Part shown: positions 28,317 through 41,700 of the stretch, one piece after another
Position numbering within the stretch: position 1 is the stretch's first letter
Layout of the letters: every line of letters begins with the position of its first letter
NCBI RefSeq assembly: GCF_901709675.1
Contig: NC_051093.1
Coordinates: 4,237,053-4,301,052, forward strand
Direction: 5' to 3'
Length of the DNA stretch: 64,000 bases
Origin: Syngnathus acus
Lineage: Eukaryota > Chordata > Actinopteri > Syngnathiformes > Syngnathidae
Translations under genes and position numbers: made by a program
Notes under the pieces: model-generated
Database searches by the model: none
Told to the model about the DNA's origin: nothing
The model's input: the letters and a program-made list of their open reading frames with translations, nothing else

Positions 28317-29776
28317 CTGGTCTTGATGCCAAGGAGAGACAATGAGTGAAAAGTATACACGTACTGGCACAGATTTCATGGAGAAAAAAAAAAAAAAACG
28401 TCATGACACCTAAAGGAGCAGGGAAGGGTAGGGGGGGGTGCTACCTGAACCCACAGAAATACAACCTGAAATTAAACATAAATCTAAAGCAAACTAAATA
28501 AATAGATCCCCACGGGTGGCAAGAATTTTAGGGGGGAGGATTGCACAGAATCAAAATAAAGTCATTGCATAACCACATACTACTTTTGATAAACAAATAA
28601 ATACAAGCGTCACATCCATAGTTCATGTGCACACGTTCTTGTTTTTTTTTTTTGTTTTTTTTTAATTTTTCTGTATTCACATCTGTATTCAAATGTCATT
28701 CATAACACGTGTTGGAGGCAGCCAGTGATTTTTTTTTTTTAAGAGGCGGCACAAGGAAGATAACTGTGGCCAATTTACCATGGCAACTACATCACTGGCA
28801 ACTACAATTGTGATTGCAAAAAGTTTGGCCATTTTACATTTCTCCAGTTTGACACGAAAGAGTCAAAATAGTGTATTGTATATTTAGGGCTGCTACAGTC
28901 CAGAATAATCCTTCATCAAGAAGCCTGGACAGACAAGAAGGAAATCAATTCATGGTCATAAACAAGCGCCCCGGCGACAAAACGTTTTTCTTTTACGCAC
29001 TCATTTGCTCCCAAGCACACATCCAACCAACACTTACGCAGCAGACTAGCTTATTCCGAGCTTACAAAAGGGAAATATGCAGCTTTTATTTAGAAGCAAA
29101 TTATTCTTGAAAAGTGATCAGCATTCTTTATGTGTCAAATCAGCATCGCTGAGCAAAGTACAAACACGAGCCCTCCTTCATTGTTTTCTTTCCAGTTGTG
29201 TTTCTAAGCGCACCGTGTGTCAATCCAGCAAAAAATAAAAAATTGACATCCAGATGTCTTTACAGCAGAGCGAGTCGAATGCACGGGCGGCAGGCGGGGA
29301 TCACCGACATTCATACGAAAGCCGTCTTTTTCCAGATGTGACCTCGCGTTTCAGTCGGCTGTCTAGCCATCGAGCCCTAGAGAGGAGAAGAAAAGGCAAT
29401 GGAGAAAAAAAAAAAAAGCGGGAAGCCGGAGGGATAGGCGTGGGAAATTCTCCGGCCTTTAAATGTTGTTGCACGAAGGCAAAGCAGTGAAGTTGTCTCA
29501 ACTTGAGTCTTGGGCCAAGAAAAGGCAAAAGATGTTAGAGGAGGCGGAGCGTGAGGAACGACACAGAATGCCCCTACGCCGACATTTCTTTTTTCCCCGC
29601 ATACAATCATAAATCCAGAAGCTCCGAGGAGGGAAGCAATCAAAGGGATTCATCCGTTTTCTTGGCACATAGCGTTGATTGTTCTCAGTCACTCCATTCG
29701 TCTGCTACTAAGATAAAAAAAAATTGAAAGTTCCCCAGACTGGCCAGAATAGAAAACCTGAATCGCAACGGTGTGT
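28317..29776 (-). other. camsap3: Likely camsap3 3' UTR
   Basis: There is no conserved coding sequence between the camsap3 stop codon and the minus-strand AATAAA at 28316. Several A- and T-runs are present (for example about 28383-28398 and 28638-28660). Confidence 0.45.
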
Positions 29777-32700
29777 TCATTTTGGGGTGGCGAGCTTCTT
29801 GGGAGTTCCCGGGCGCTTTTGCCACAAGTGTCCGGGGATGGTGATGGCGTCCACGCTCATGGACATGGTCTTGGACGGGATGGCGGTGAACTGCTTGCGG
29901 TCCGAGTTGTACTTATAGATGGACTCCACCATGTCCAGCGTGATAACGCGAGGCCCGATGCCGGTGAGCCGCGACATCTCTTCCGTTTCGGGGTTCATGG
30001 TGTACACCGCCCGGAACTGGCAACTGGAGTCCCTGAAGAGGATGAGGAAATGGTTGGCTGTGCTCTTCTCCATTTCCTGCGGAAAAACATGGAACACGTT
30101 ACGACGGACCTCGGCGTCGGACTTTGACACGGCGAGCAGAGAGCTCACCTCTACAATCTTGTTTTTCTGGGGTTCGTTGACCTTGCCGGCCAGACAGCAG
30201 CGTGAGATGGCATTATGGATGATGAATTTGTTGGACTTAAAGCTTGGCTCTTTATACAGCTTTGGTCCTGGGAAAAAAACCCCAAAAAAACATGCTTGTC
30301 AATTTGAAAGAGTCAAATAAATAAAAATTAAAAAATAAATAAATGAATAAAAAATATTACAAAAAAAAAAAATCACACTTTACTGAACACATCAAGTCAC
30401 AGTTAACGTTGAGTCTAACCTGTGTACTCGGGGATGGAGGCAGTGGAGGAAACCGTGGAGCCGTTTTCCCAGTCGCCGTTGTGAGCGCTCATTCTTCCCG
30501 GCGACATGAGACGGGAGGGAGAGTGCGAACGACTGGTGAGAGGAAAGGAGAAGAATACAGAGGTTTTTTCCCCCCAATTAATCGGTTAAAAAAAATATAA
30601 TAATAATCAAGATCTGTCAGGCCCTACCCAAGATACTTCTGTACTTGTGAATCCTGTTTTATTACCTGGTAGATCTCCTGACAGTCAAACCTCCAGAGTC
30701 ATTCGCCATGGAGGACAAGTTCATGGTGGATTGGGAGTAGACTTTGTTCAGCCGGCTGCCTACAAGGGAAAAAACAAAAACATATCAGCAAAAGAACTAA
30801 AAGGGAAGAAGATGTCGATTTGAGACCGAGACTGGAGTTACCCAGGAGACCCTTGATGGGGCTGTGCGCGAGGGCCGAGTCGTCCCTGAACACGGTCTTG
30901 GGTCTCTGCTTCTTGACACCGCGCACGGTGGTGGGCTTTTGTCTGAGCACCTTGTCCAGGTCCTCCATGATCTTCAGCTGATGCCTGCGTTCGTACTCCT
31001 GCCGCGTGAAATCTCCTCTGCGCTGGGGAGTTCCCTCGGCCGAGGGGGTGTGCGACGCCGGGGGGGTGCCGGGGGTCTGGGGTCGGTCCTCGCTTTTGTT
31101 GCCCCAGCCTTCGATGACCATCCACTGAGGCTTGCTGAGGTGAGGACAGAGAAGAATTTTTCAATGAATTCACAGCCAACAATTTAGAAAGGGACAAAGG
31201 CAGAAGAACCCACTCTTTGTCCTGTTCCTGCTTGCGTTTCCTCATCTCCTCTGTCCGCTTCTGCTGTTTCTCCAGCAAGGCAGCTTTCCTCTGCGCCATC
31301 TCATCTTCAGGTCGTACCTTGTCGTCCTAAAGAGGAGGAGCAGTTTTAGGATGGTGGCAAGTCATTCAGCTCACACAAACCAGCTTTACATGTCCTACCT
31401 TGAAGAAGAAACCGACTCCTGATTTCGCCTCCGGCTCGTCGGGCAAAGGATCCTCGTCCTCCTCTGCATCTCCTTGCAGTGAAGACAGCGAGATCTCGAT
31501 GAGGCTACTCCGTTTGCCGTTGACGACCGCGGGCGGGGCGTCGCTCTCGAAGGAGCATTCGGACGGGGCGCCGGAGCTGGAGCCCCCTCTTGCCGCCCCC
31601 TCCTTCCTGTTGGCATGCGAGGGCCTGGCTTCCACGTCCACGCTGAATATACTTTCGTCGTCGTTGGAGCCCACTTCGGAGAGGATGTCATCTGTGGGAT
31701 GATGCCGAGTCGGCGTTGGAGTGAGCGTCGCTGTGGAGATGGGCGTGGCAGCGAGAGAGCGAACCTCGTCAAAGCTATCGGCGTCGCCGATGGAGAACGA
31801 GGACGACGTCTGGATTTGAGACTGCAAGGGGTTCACCCGACGAAGATGTGGAATGCGGTCAACGCTCGTCGGCACGTTGATGACCCTCGATAGAGCCGGG
31901 AATCGTCCCTCTGTGGGGCGCCCGTGTTTGGGGCTCTTAGGGGGCATGGACTGAGTTCTACGATGGACCACTTGAGGAGACTTTGGAGGGGTGATGTGGT
32001 TGGCCAGCTTGCGGGATGGCGAAGGTGAGGCTGAATTCAAGTCCCGGGTGGATTCCCGTGTGAGGCGTGCGGGGGAGGGGGACGGGCTGGGTGGGATGAC
32101 CCAGGATTTGTTGCCAGGAACTTTCTTCTGCACCAGTTGGTTCTGCTGCTCGGTGAGCCGCTGCATGTCGCTCTGAAGTGAACTGAGCGCGGCAGTCAGC
32201 TTAGACACGGCGTTGTTGTAGTCCCCAAGTGGCGCTGCTGGTTTTTCTCCGGGCGTACTTGCCTTGTCTTTGGTGAGTCCGAGTCCCCCTTTAACGTGAC
32301 TTTCACGCTCGTCGTCCTCCACGCTGGCCAGCCGTTCCTCAAGCGTCAACCGAGCGAGGTCTTCTTCGGCGGAGGAGGGGCCTCCTTTGGCCTCGCCGTC
32401 CTCCTCCTTCTTCAGCTGTAGAAAGGCGCTCTTCCCCAGCCTTTGCCGATGCTTGGCAAAGATGGCCTCGATGCGCTTCTTCTGGGCTTCGATGGCCCGC
32501 CGCTTTTCCTCCAGACGTACGCCGAGCTCTGACATTTCATTGGTGAGCTGAGGGCTCTTGCCGGGGCTTTCTTCAAACTTCACGTCCCACGTGGTGGCGG
32601 GCGGAACAGAGTCGTCACTGCCTTTGCGAGAGTCTTCACTTTGCTTCTTTTTGCGTTCCGCAAAGCTGGTCATCTTTACGCCGCTGTCCGACTGGGCTCC

Positions 32701-35700
32701 GGGTGTGCCGGGCATGGACTGAGCCCGAGGTGTGTCCTCCGACGCATCAGAATCCACGCTGCCGTCTCTTAAGACCGAGTCGTCGTCACGCGAGCATTCC
32801 GAAGTATTTCTGGTTCGAGTGGGCCCTTTGGACCGGTGCATCATTCCTGAGCGGGCCGGGGCCGAGCAGCTGACGGGCGCCGACCTTCTGTGATGTCTCG
32901 AGCTGGCGGGGTCGTCCGGAGAGTGGAGGTAGAAGCCGTCGGGAGCGCCGTCGGGATGCAAGCGAGGCTCCAACTTTCTCTCGTTGTGAATGATCTGGAG
33001 GGCCTCCTCGATGGTCGGCAGCTCCCCCGTTTCAGTCGCCCCGATGCCGTTCTCCGTTAATATCGGATGATCGGGACTCTGGGTGCACCAGGAGGCTCTG
33101 TGGACGCCGTTGGAAGCGGACGCTTTGCCCGGGTGCTCGGGAGGCGTGAAGGGCGATCGAGTCACGTTTGGGCTGAGTGGAGCGAGCTGGTCCGAGCTCA
33201 GCGATCGCGTTATCACCGGGTTGCCCATCACAATGTCCACGTCGCTGTCCAGGCCGAAAGGAATGCTGAAGGAAACGGCTGACAGGGGGCGGCTAGGCAG
33301 AAAACAAAGCAAGTGTGAGTCCAAATAAAACACACGCTGTTGACTTGGTCGCAAATACGCACCTTTTCTTGCTCCACGTCTTTCCAACTCCTTCTAAATG
33401 AGACATTGAGGTAGAGTGATTCAAAGACCCTACGCACGGTGGAACACACACAGACGCACAAAGTAAAAGCATGCGCGCACACAAACACCGCACATGAAAC
33501 TGCAACATGCATTTTTTTAAATTAATCATGCCAAAAGAAACAAGTGCTTGAAATGCGGATACATTGAATTAAAAAGTTTATAATCATGACAAGATATTTT
33601 GCGCGATGAATCGTAATCTCACCTGATGCAGGGGAGGAAATTGGGAGGAAAGGCTTCTTTAAGATAGATGGAGAAGTGCTGTGAAGCGGAAACACATGAA
33701 AAATAGCTTCATGGCTCGCTACAATTCCGTTTGTATTCATGAGGTATCTCACCTATTACTGCTCACACCCCGGGGTGTCGATGGTGTGCAGCCATCTGAG
33801 GGAAAAGAACACAATCGGCAAATTGAATCACAAATATCAAATTGTATTACTTCATTAAGAAATAATGGACCTCAGTTGAAAATGGTCTTCTGTTTATGTC
33901 ACACTTACAAATGAAGTCAGAATTACAGAAAATATTCGTTTGAATCAAATAACACAGAGTCGCTGCACCGACTCGTTCATTCATTCAGCGAGATGATACA
34001 AATGTGTACCCAAAGGACGAGTCAATGATTGACGCTTACTCAACGTGTCCACCGGTTGAACAAAATCTGGCCTTTGCACTTCGAACCAGTGGAGCAGCTC
34101 CGCTACAAAGCTGAGCGTGTTGAGCTGAGAAAAAAAGGAAAAAAAAAAAAAATCACACGGGAGGGAAAAATGAGTTACGCAATATTTTGCCATGCGATGA
34201 ATAGTCAAGAGGGATGAACGTCAGTACCCGAAGCTCTTGAGGCGCGTAGAGCAAATCCTCCAAGGCCAAGTGGCAGCAGCTCTTCAGGCAGCTGTCGCAG
34301 AACTCGCGGATAAACTGCAGGTTGTGCAAGCTGTCTGTGGCCGACATGGTCTCCTTCATGCAAACATCTAGAGGGACAAGACCACATGAAATTCAACACC
34401 TGCGCAGTTCAGATGCTAGCAAGTTGCTACCTTCAAGTCTTAGCAGGCCGGGGCAGTAGTAATGTAGGACAGCGGCGATAGCACAGCCGCTAGAGAGGTC
34501 TCGGACTTCGTTCACCGCCGGGAAAACGGGGTTCTGTTTGGACTGAACTTTATCCTTTCTGTAGCGAAGCTGAAACATACAAATAAAAGCAATAAGACAA
34601 CAAGAAACTGACCGGAAATGCTGTTGGGACGATGCAAATACGCCCCCTAGTGGTTGTGAACGCCATGTGCTAAGATTTTCATGATCTTGTTTAAAAAAAC
34701 AGGTACAGCTTTAAAAAATTCAGAAACTTATTTCAATAGTTTCATTGAAAAAGTGAAAATCTTATCGATTCACAACACCTACATTAAAATATTTAATAAT
34801 TTTATCATTTTAATGATTGTACCTTCCAGCTAACCAAAAGGCAAAAATCCTCATTTCACAAAATTAGATGATTAAATAAGAAACAATTAGTTATTTTTAC
34901 TAAAGAAACTAGGTAATAATTGGCCTTCGGAAAAATATTGCGCGTGTTTGTTGCTTTCTTGTTGTTCCAAATGGAAAAATGAACAGTGCAGTATGACACA
35001 GACTGTAAACAAATGAGGTAGAAGCTAAACAAAGAGTTACATTGTGTAGAACAGGTGCAAACATGCTCTTGCCGTGTTTCTGAAAGGGAACGCGTAAAGA
35101 TGGAACAAAAGCAAAGAGTTAAGGGTGTGATCACAAATTCCCACATGTAAACAAAGCACCGCTGTTATTACCATTCAAGCATGTGCAGACATGCTTGGCC
35201 GTCATGCACCCGCTCGTGGCTTAATCGCAGCCTGTACTTGCAGAACGCAAATTAAATGTAGCAAAACAAAAAAAACAAAAAGAAACCGTCTAACCTGTCA
35301 GACATTTGATGAGGACACTGGAGGAATGGAGGGGAAAAGGAGCAGAGCAAAGAAAGGGAACTTACAGGAACTAGTTTCCAGTACCAGCGAGTAGGACACT
35401 GTCAAAGAGGCATTTAAGGACAGCAAGGCGACAGAGAAGAGAAAAAGGAGAAATGGAGGACAGGAGCACAAAGAGAGATTTAAAACACCACAGTGAAGGA
35501 AGTAGAGGTTGCACAAAAAACAACTGTGGAGCTTCTTGCAAACCACCTGGCAGGATTATTTCGTATCAGCGTATAAATGTGCTGGAGCAAAATATGATTG
35601 TCAGCTTGTAAATGTAGAAAAACCGGGGCGAGATTTTTTACAAGCGTGTTTGGATACAACGGCGGCGAGATAAATACTCACAGCAGGTTGAAGAGGTTGG

Positions 35701-38700
35701 AGCTCATTCTCGGTGATGGCTTGAGGGCTTTGTTCACTTTGGGCTCCTTCCGTGAGTTCCTTCAGCCTCTGGTTGAGCTGAACGCGTCAAAGCAAGTTGA
35801 TTAACGCTGTCAACAGTCCAAACATAGGTGCCTCCAAATATTTTAGTTTAGTGTCCACTGACCGTGTTAACCCAGTGTAGCAGAGCATCTTCCCAGCTCA
35901 AAGTCCCGCCCAGGAGGTGTTGAGAAGCGCCCGACTTGACCGAAGTCACCGTCTCCGAGGCTCCCACGGCCATCAGGGCGTCCATCATGGCCAGGTGAGC
36001 ACTCTGCAAGGAGAAATGGGACAGAACATAAACTTGAAAAAATAATAAATCAAATTCAACTTGTTTTTCAAGTTAGAAGCCATGACTTTTGCCAACGTGG
36101 ATTTACACAGAGTCTCCTGTAGGCGTCAGCAGAAGCCACATACGAGTCAGCAGAAAAGAAAACACGTCAATCGAAGCGGCTGACCTTTGGACTCGTATGT
36201 GTTCTGTCGTTAAATCATTACATTGGAAGCAGATCAGCGATATGGTCACATGTACTGTATGCTTGTGTGTATCTGAGCTTGATACTCATTCCTCAGCTGC
36301 TTCCTGCTTTCTCTTTTGGACAGCTTCAAAACATGACTCATCCAGCCAGCATTGTTTGCATTTGGAGTTATGTCACAGACTCGATCCAGTTGTTAGTCTC
36401 CCTCCAATGCTAAGTGCACGCTCTCGTAAGTGCAGACAGAACCTTTTAGCGGCCGGAGTACATTAAAAGACGGCTCAGATTCTTTCAAACGGCTCAACGA
36501 GGCCCCTCTCACCTGACTAACAACACCGGCCTCCTAATTAATTGTCACCAGCAGCACATTCTGCTCATGGGTCTAGTCCAACGTTGAGCCTAATCTGTCC
36601 AAATCGGTGGCTGTTCTCTTTGAGGCGGCATTAATTCCACTTCAGGCTCAGACATTCCCGCATGGGCCGGCCGGTGATGGGGTCGCTCCAGCTGCGCGCA
36701 CACACGCACGCATGCATGCATGAATCTCGTCCGGCAAAGTGCTGACCTTTGCCGGTCACGTGCCAGCAAGCGCTTGTCGGACAGTTTTTTGAGGCAGACG
36801 CGGCAGCCCTTCCTGACATGATGGCCGAGGGCAGGAATGCCTCGTCCGTGTCTGCAGGGAGCTTTTTCGCTCCACTGTGGAGATGATGCGCCGCTGTCGC
36901 AGCAGAAAATAGGACAAACGGACAGTGCGTGCTGATGAAAAATGGAATAATCCTCTCAGAGCTCACAATTCAACTTAGTCATGACTAACTATTTATTGAT
37001 AATGGTTACGCAAATTGGATGACACCATTATCAATTTTGTATCATTACGAAAATATAAAAGTGGGGTGAAAAGACTCAGCATTTCGTGCACAAGGCAGTT
37101 CCACCTGACAAAACACTTTAATAGGACTGTCTGATCTTTAGACGAGTTCGGTGAGGCTGCTTTGAAAATATAAACATATCAAAACATGTTTGGTTATTAT
37201 TCCACGCCCAGCAACAAGAGATGGAAGCAGACATAAACAGGCTGGCGAGAGTGTTAATTAATCAGAGGAGTAATTTATGAACAAGTGGAAAAAGAAAAGG
37301 AGGGGGAGGGCGGTGGTTGTTGTTAGAACCCCCCCCCCATCTTATGAGTGGGCCGGTCCAGTCTCCCTAATGAGAGGAGCCACTCTAGAATGCATGAGGC
37401 AGAGGCTGCCAGATCGCCATGACAACCAAGCCAGCTGACCGACAATGCACCTCAACTCAAACCTTGGCCTCTGAGCTAAAAAAAAAAAAAAATCTCCACG
37501 TTCCTGCCTTACAAGTATCAGTTCCTGAGTGACCCATGTGACCAATCAGTGCTCCCCTCCATGAGCCTCATCAGCGGAGCAACTTGGGAAATATGCGTGT
37601 CAAAGTGTTGTGGGCGGCAAACAAATAACAGCGGGGCATTTTTTTGGCTCATTAAGCAAGATTATGACGAGGGCACGGCCCGATTATGTCTGAAATATGA
37701 CTCAACAACACCCCGCCCCCACTCCGGTCTTGAATCTGGCCCAATAAGCATTGGCATCATAAAAGGTCCTGGAATATTTATTTCTGCCTTTATTTTTTCT
37801 AATCATTAAATTTAAAATCATTGGTTAATGTTATTTATATGAATAAAATCTATTATAATCCATTTTAAAATATACTATTTTTATACTATAAAATTATTAG
37901 GAGTGCATTTATATTTTTAAAAAATGATCAAGACTGATCAAATAAAATAAAAATCCTTATTGATTAATTCATTATCACTGTGATTCTAATGACTGCAAAC
38001 ACTTTTGTGTGATTAAATAGCCAATAAAAAAAGAAAACACTGCAAAGTGTAAATGAAAACGAAGCAAATCAGCTTGATGTTGGCAGACGGACCCCGTTGC
38101 GCTTGGCTCGGCTGTGTCATCCAATCACAAGGCATGACGTTCAGTCTGCGTGGCAGATTATCTCTAATCTTCACATATCTTTACCCTCAATCTGAGGAGT
38201 AGTGCAAGCCAGGCCTCCACCAAAAAAAAAAGGGTCAAGATAACTTCACTTTCAGGAGGAATGCTCTGGTAACTGTTTTGTTGGACATTATCAAAATAAA
38301 CCTTCGCTTTGGCAGCAGCAGATACGAGTCGTTAGCTCAGTTTGAATCAAATGAAACAAATGAAAACGTTGTTGTTCAGGTTAAAGAATACGCCGAGAAA
38401 CCCAGAAAAGTATCGAACATGATTATACGTATGCAAGCCTGCATCTAGTTTCTGCTAAAATAGTTGCCGATTATACCGTTCCGTGAAATAATTGTTGGGT
38501 TTAACGCGCGACGATAAAAAGAACAGTGTGTGATTTCAGTGACGACGTGACAAAAGTGCTACTCGGACACAAATTGCGCTGTGCGTCGCTTTCTAGACAG
38601 CAGATATGCCGAGCTCGTTTGTGATGCGGGTGCGGCCTACAACTTGACACGGATGGGACAAAGATTAGACTTGATTGACACTGTCAGAAGTTTCCATCTG

Positions 38701-41700
38701 ACTACACCAAACGCATTGCAGCGAAAACGACACACTTGATGCAAAGCTTTGATGTACGTGACCCAGATTGGCTTCGGATGGACGGGATGATGCAGCGAGG
38801 AAAAAAAAATACAAAATAACCAGCCAAAAAAGGGGTTTAGTGGATGGGATTTGGATCGGAGGCACGCAAGCGACACGTTTGCCCGCCATCGTTCTGTAAT
38901 GGCTTTCTTAAAAACAGGTTCCCACTGAGGAAGAAAGTTGTCGAGAGGTTACACGTGACTAAATTACCAAGAAAACAGTCGGCCTCTTTCAGACAAGCTA
39001 ATTGCTGGCGGATCCTCAAGACGATCATTTTCAAAGCCGTGTGAGCGAGCGAGAGTGAGGGACGGACAGTGGTTCATTGTCAAAAAAAAGAAAAAAAGGG
39101 AAAGGGGGGGGGGGGCGAGAGGACAAACCAGTTTCGCTGGACTTGTCTTACAAGGCCCAGCCTGGGGTGTTCACAAGATCCTGAGTTTCATCAGAACCGC
39201 TCGGGCTATTGTTCTGTTTGGGAGCATCCATTGTAGCGCCTTCCACATACCCCGGAATACAAACCTTTGCACAAATGTGAACACATACACTGATACGTTC
39301 TGGGGGCATAATGGCGGAGGATTCGGTTTTAAGGCGGGTCAAAGAGGCTTGTGGCTGTCCTGGCAGCTGGATCCACTCATCCTCTGGGATAAGCAGAATG
39401 AGTTGGAGGGAGCGATGTAAAGGAGGGGGGGGAAGGGAGCACGGATGAATGCACGGGGGTCTTTCAGGAGGTCCTTTAATCCCGCGAATCAAAGCGTAAA
39501 CAAGACCCAAATTCAAAAGTCCACACGACCAGTAGGACTGGTAGCTAGCCGAGCGGACAGTCTGGCCACATCATTAGGCACACTTGAGAAATTGAATTGA
39601 AGGATTCTTTTTTTTTTTTATTAAATATATTTTTTTTTAATTTTACTGGAGGTGGGGTTATCTCTCAAGTAACTGTATTATACTGTACTTATTTTTATAA
39701 ATATAAATAAAAAATGCAAAAAAACAAAATAAAGAAAATACACTTATCTATGGTTGAGAGAGGTTACATTTGAATTTGAAGTATATTGTAGAACACAAAC
39801 GTATGTACTTTAGTTTAACAGACAAAATTGAGCACAAGGGGTCCCACAGAGTTCTATCCCGGGACCCTTTCTATTCCAGTGTGGTACACCTACACAACCT
39901 AATGAGAGTCGTTTGCCTTTCAAAAGCACTTTGCATCCTATCCATTAAATATATGTTACCATTTTGATGGGCTTGTGTCGCAGGTCTGCGTCAGTCACCG
40001 CTGAGTCAGGCTCTTGGGAGACCAGGTTTCGCTCGGCCAGCAGCTGCAGCAGGGCGACGTTGTCTTTGGGCTGCGAATCGGTTCGGCCTGCCCCCCGTAG
40101 CAGGAGGCTGTAGGTGCGGCAATAAAGCTCCGAGGACTGCAAGAGGCGAGTGACGGGCGGTTTAAGGTGCTCCTGCTCATACTGGTCACAATAGAAGGGA
40201 TCTCGCAGCTCGGCGGGGACATTTTCTAGCGGGAGACAAAAAACATTGGGTTAAACTGTGCATCATTGGAGAATCGAGGATTTTATTCAAGAGAGGAAAG
40301 GGAATAAAGGCTCAAATTTGGATACTTATTTATTCCTTCAGATATGAAATCTGAGATTAACTCTAAATCGGATATGTCAAGCTGCCAGCAGACTACAAAT
40401 GAATCAAAATATGTGGAATTTTGTAAACTATCACATGTACAGGAGAAAACTAACACGCAGCATCGCCTCAGAGGAAACATACATCGTGATACATTGACGG
40501 GCTGGCCGTGGATACCTTCATTATATATCTGCTCCGACTGGTTTTCCTGCAAACAGATTACTAAAAACACCCAACACGCCCTCTTTCAAACTGGTTCCTC
40601 CACATGTAGGCTGAACCAGAAGCAAACTCAAAGATGCAAAACACACACAGAGGCCACATGACCTAAAATGTTGGAATTATGAAACGTGGAAGCTAGATTG
40701 AAAATATGGGTGGGTGTCTTAATACTTTTGTGCCCAAGACAAACGTAGAAGCTCTCAATACTTTTGTGTAAAAGGACAGGCTTGAACTGAAAGTGTGTCT
40801 GGGTCCTCTAGATTACACCTAAGTGTGTAAACAATGGGAGTTGTCGCGATATAATGTCACGTAATCGTAAATCACGCAAGCGATCGGCACGGTATCGGAA
40901 CAACAAAGCGGCCAGCTTCGCCTTCGAAACAACGGCCGTGCAGAACCACTCGACGTGTCATTGAGAATCGTCAAGTTGGGAGTCACGTGGCTCAATACAA
41001 AAAAGAAAAAATTGCCCAGAAGGCAAAGTAGGCTGCAAATGCCACAAGTTATTAAGAGTTGGATGGATGACATCTGACAAACCCAATCGAGCAATGTTCC
41101 GCAGTGTCAGAACTGACCAACATTTGACCATGTGCCGCCGCGTGCTCTTTATTGATCTATCCAGACTGCCTGCCGGCTGCTTCTGTCACAGATACCGCCG
41201 CACGCAAACGGGCGACGCGATCATATTGGCTATTCAAAAGTATTGGGATGACACACAACTAGAAGTGAAAATTGACAAAAATATGGCATTAATTGGGTTG
41301 TGTTTGGGCTTTTTACAAACTACTCCCGCAAAGCATGCAATAATCCAAAATGTTTCCGAATAGGGATCAATATGAGCCTCGATTGATCCTTCTTGATTAG
41401 GTGTGCTTGTACTGTATGCCAAGGTCAGGACCATGTCTAGTTCTTTCAAAAATATGAATAAATCTGGCTTTCACCAAATGTTAGCTCAATCGATGTGGTA
41501 GGCTGCTAAATAAGAAGAAAATAATTCTTGGGTGCCATCCAAAATTCAAGCAAATAGAATCAGCACATGCATTCCTGATTGCTGACTAACTCCTCCTTAT
41601 TATGCGGCGTCTGTGTTTTATTTCACTCCACTATTTTGTTTCAAACGCATCCTGTTTTGCCGCTCTCCCAAATCACATTGTGGCACTGCTACCCACATGT

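Noticed and set aside
40700-41260. Complete Tc1/mariner element in camsap3 intron 1
   Set aside because: Only short terminus-like motifs (AATACTTTTGTG and its reverse) are seen, with no transposase frame and no clear target duplication.
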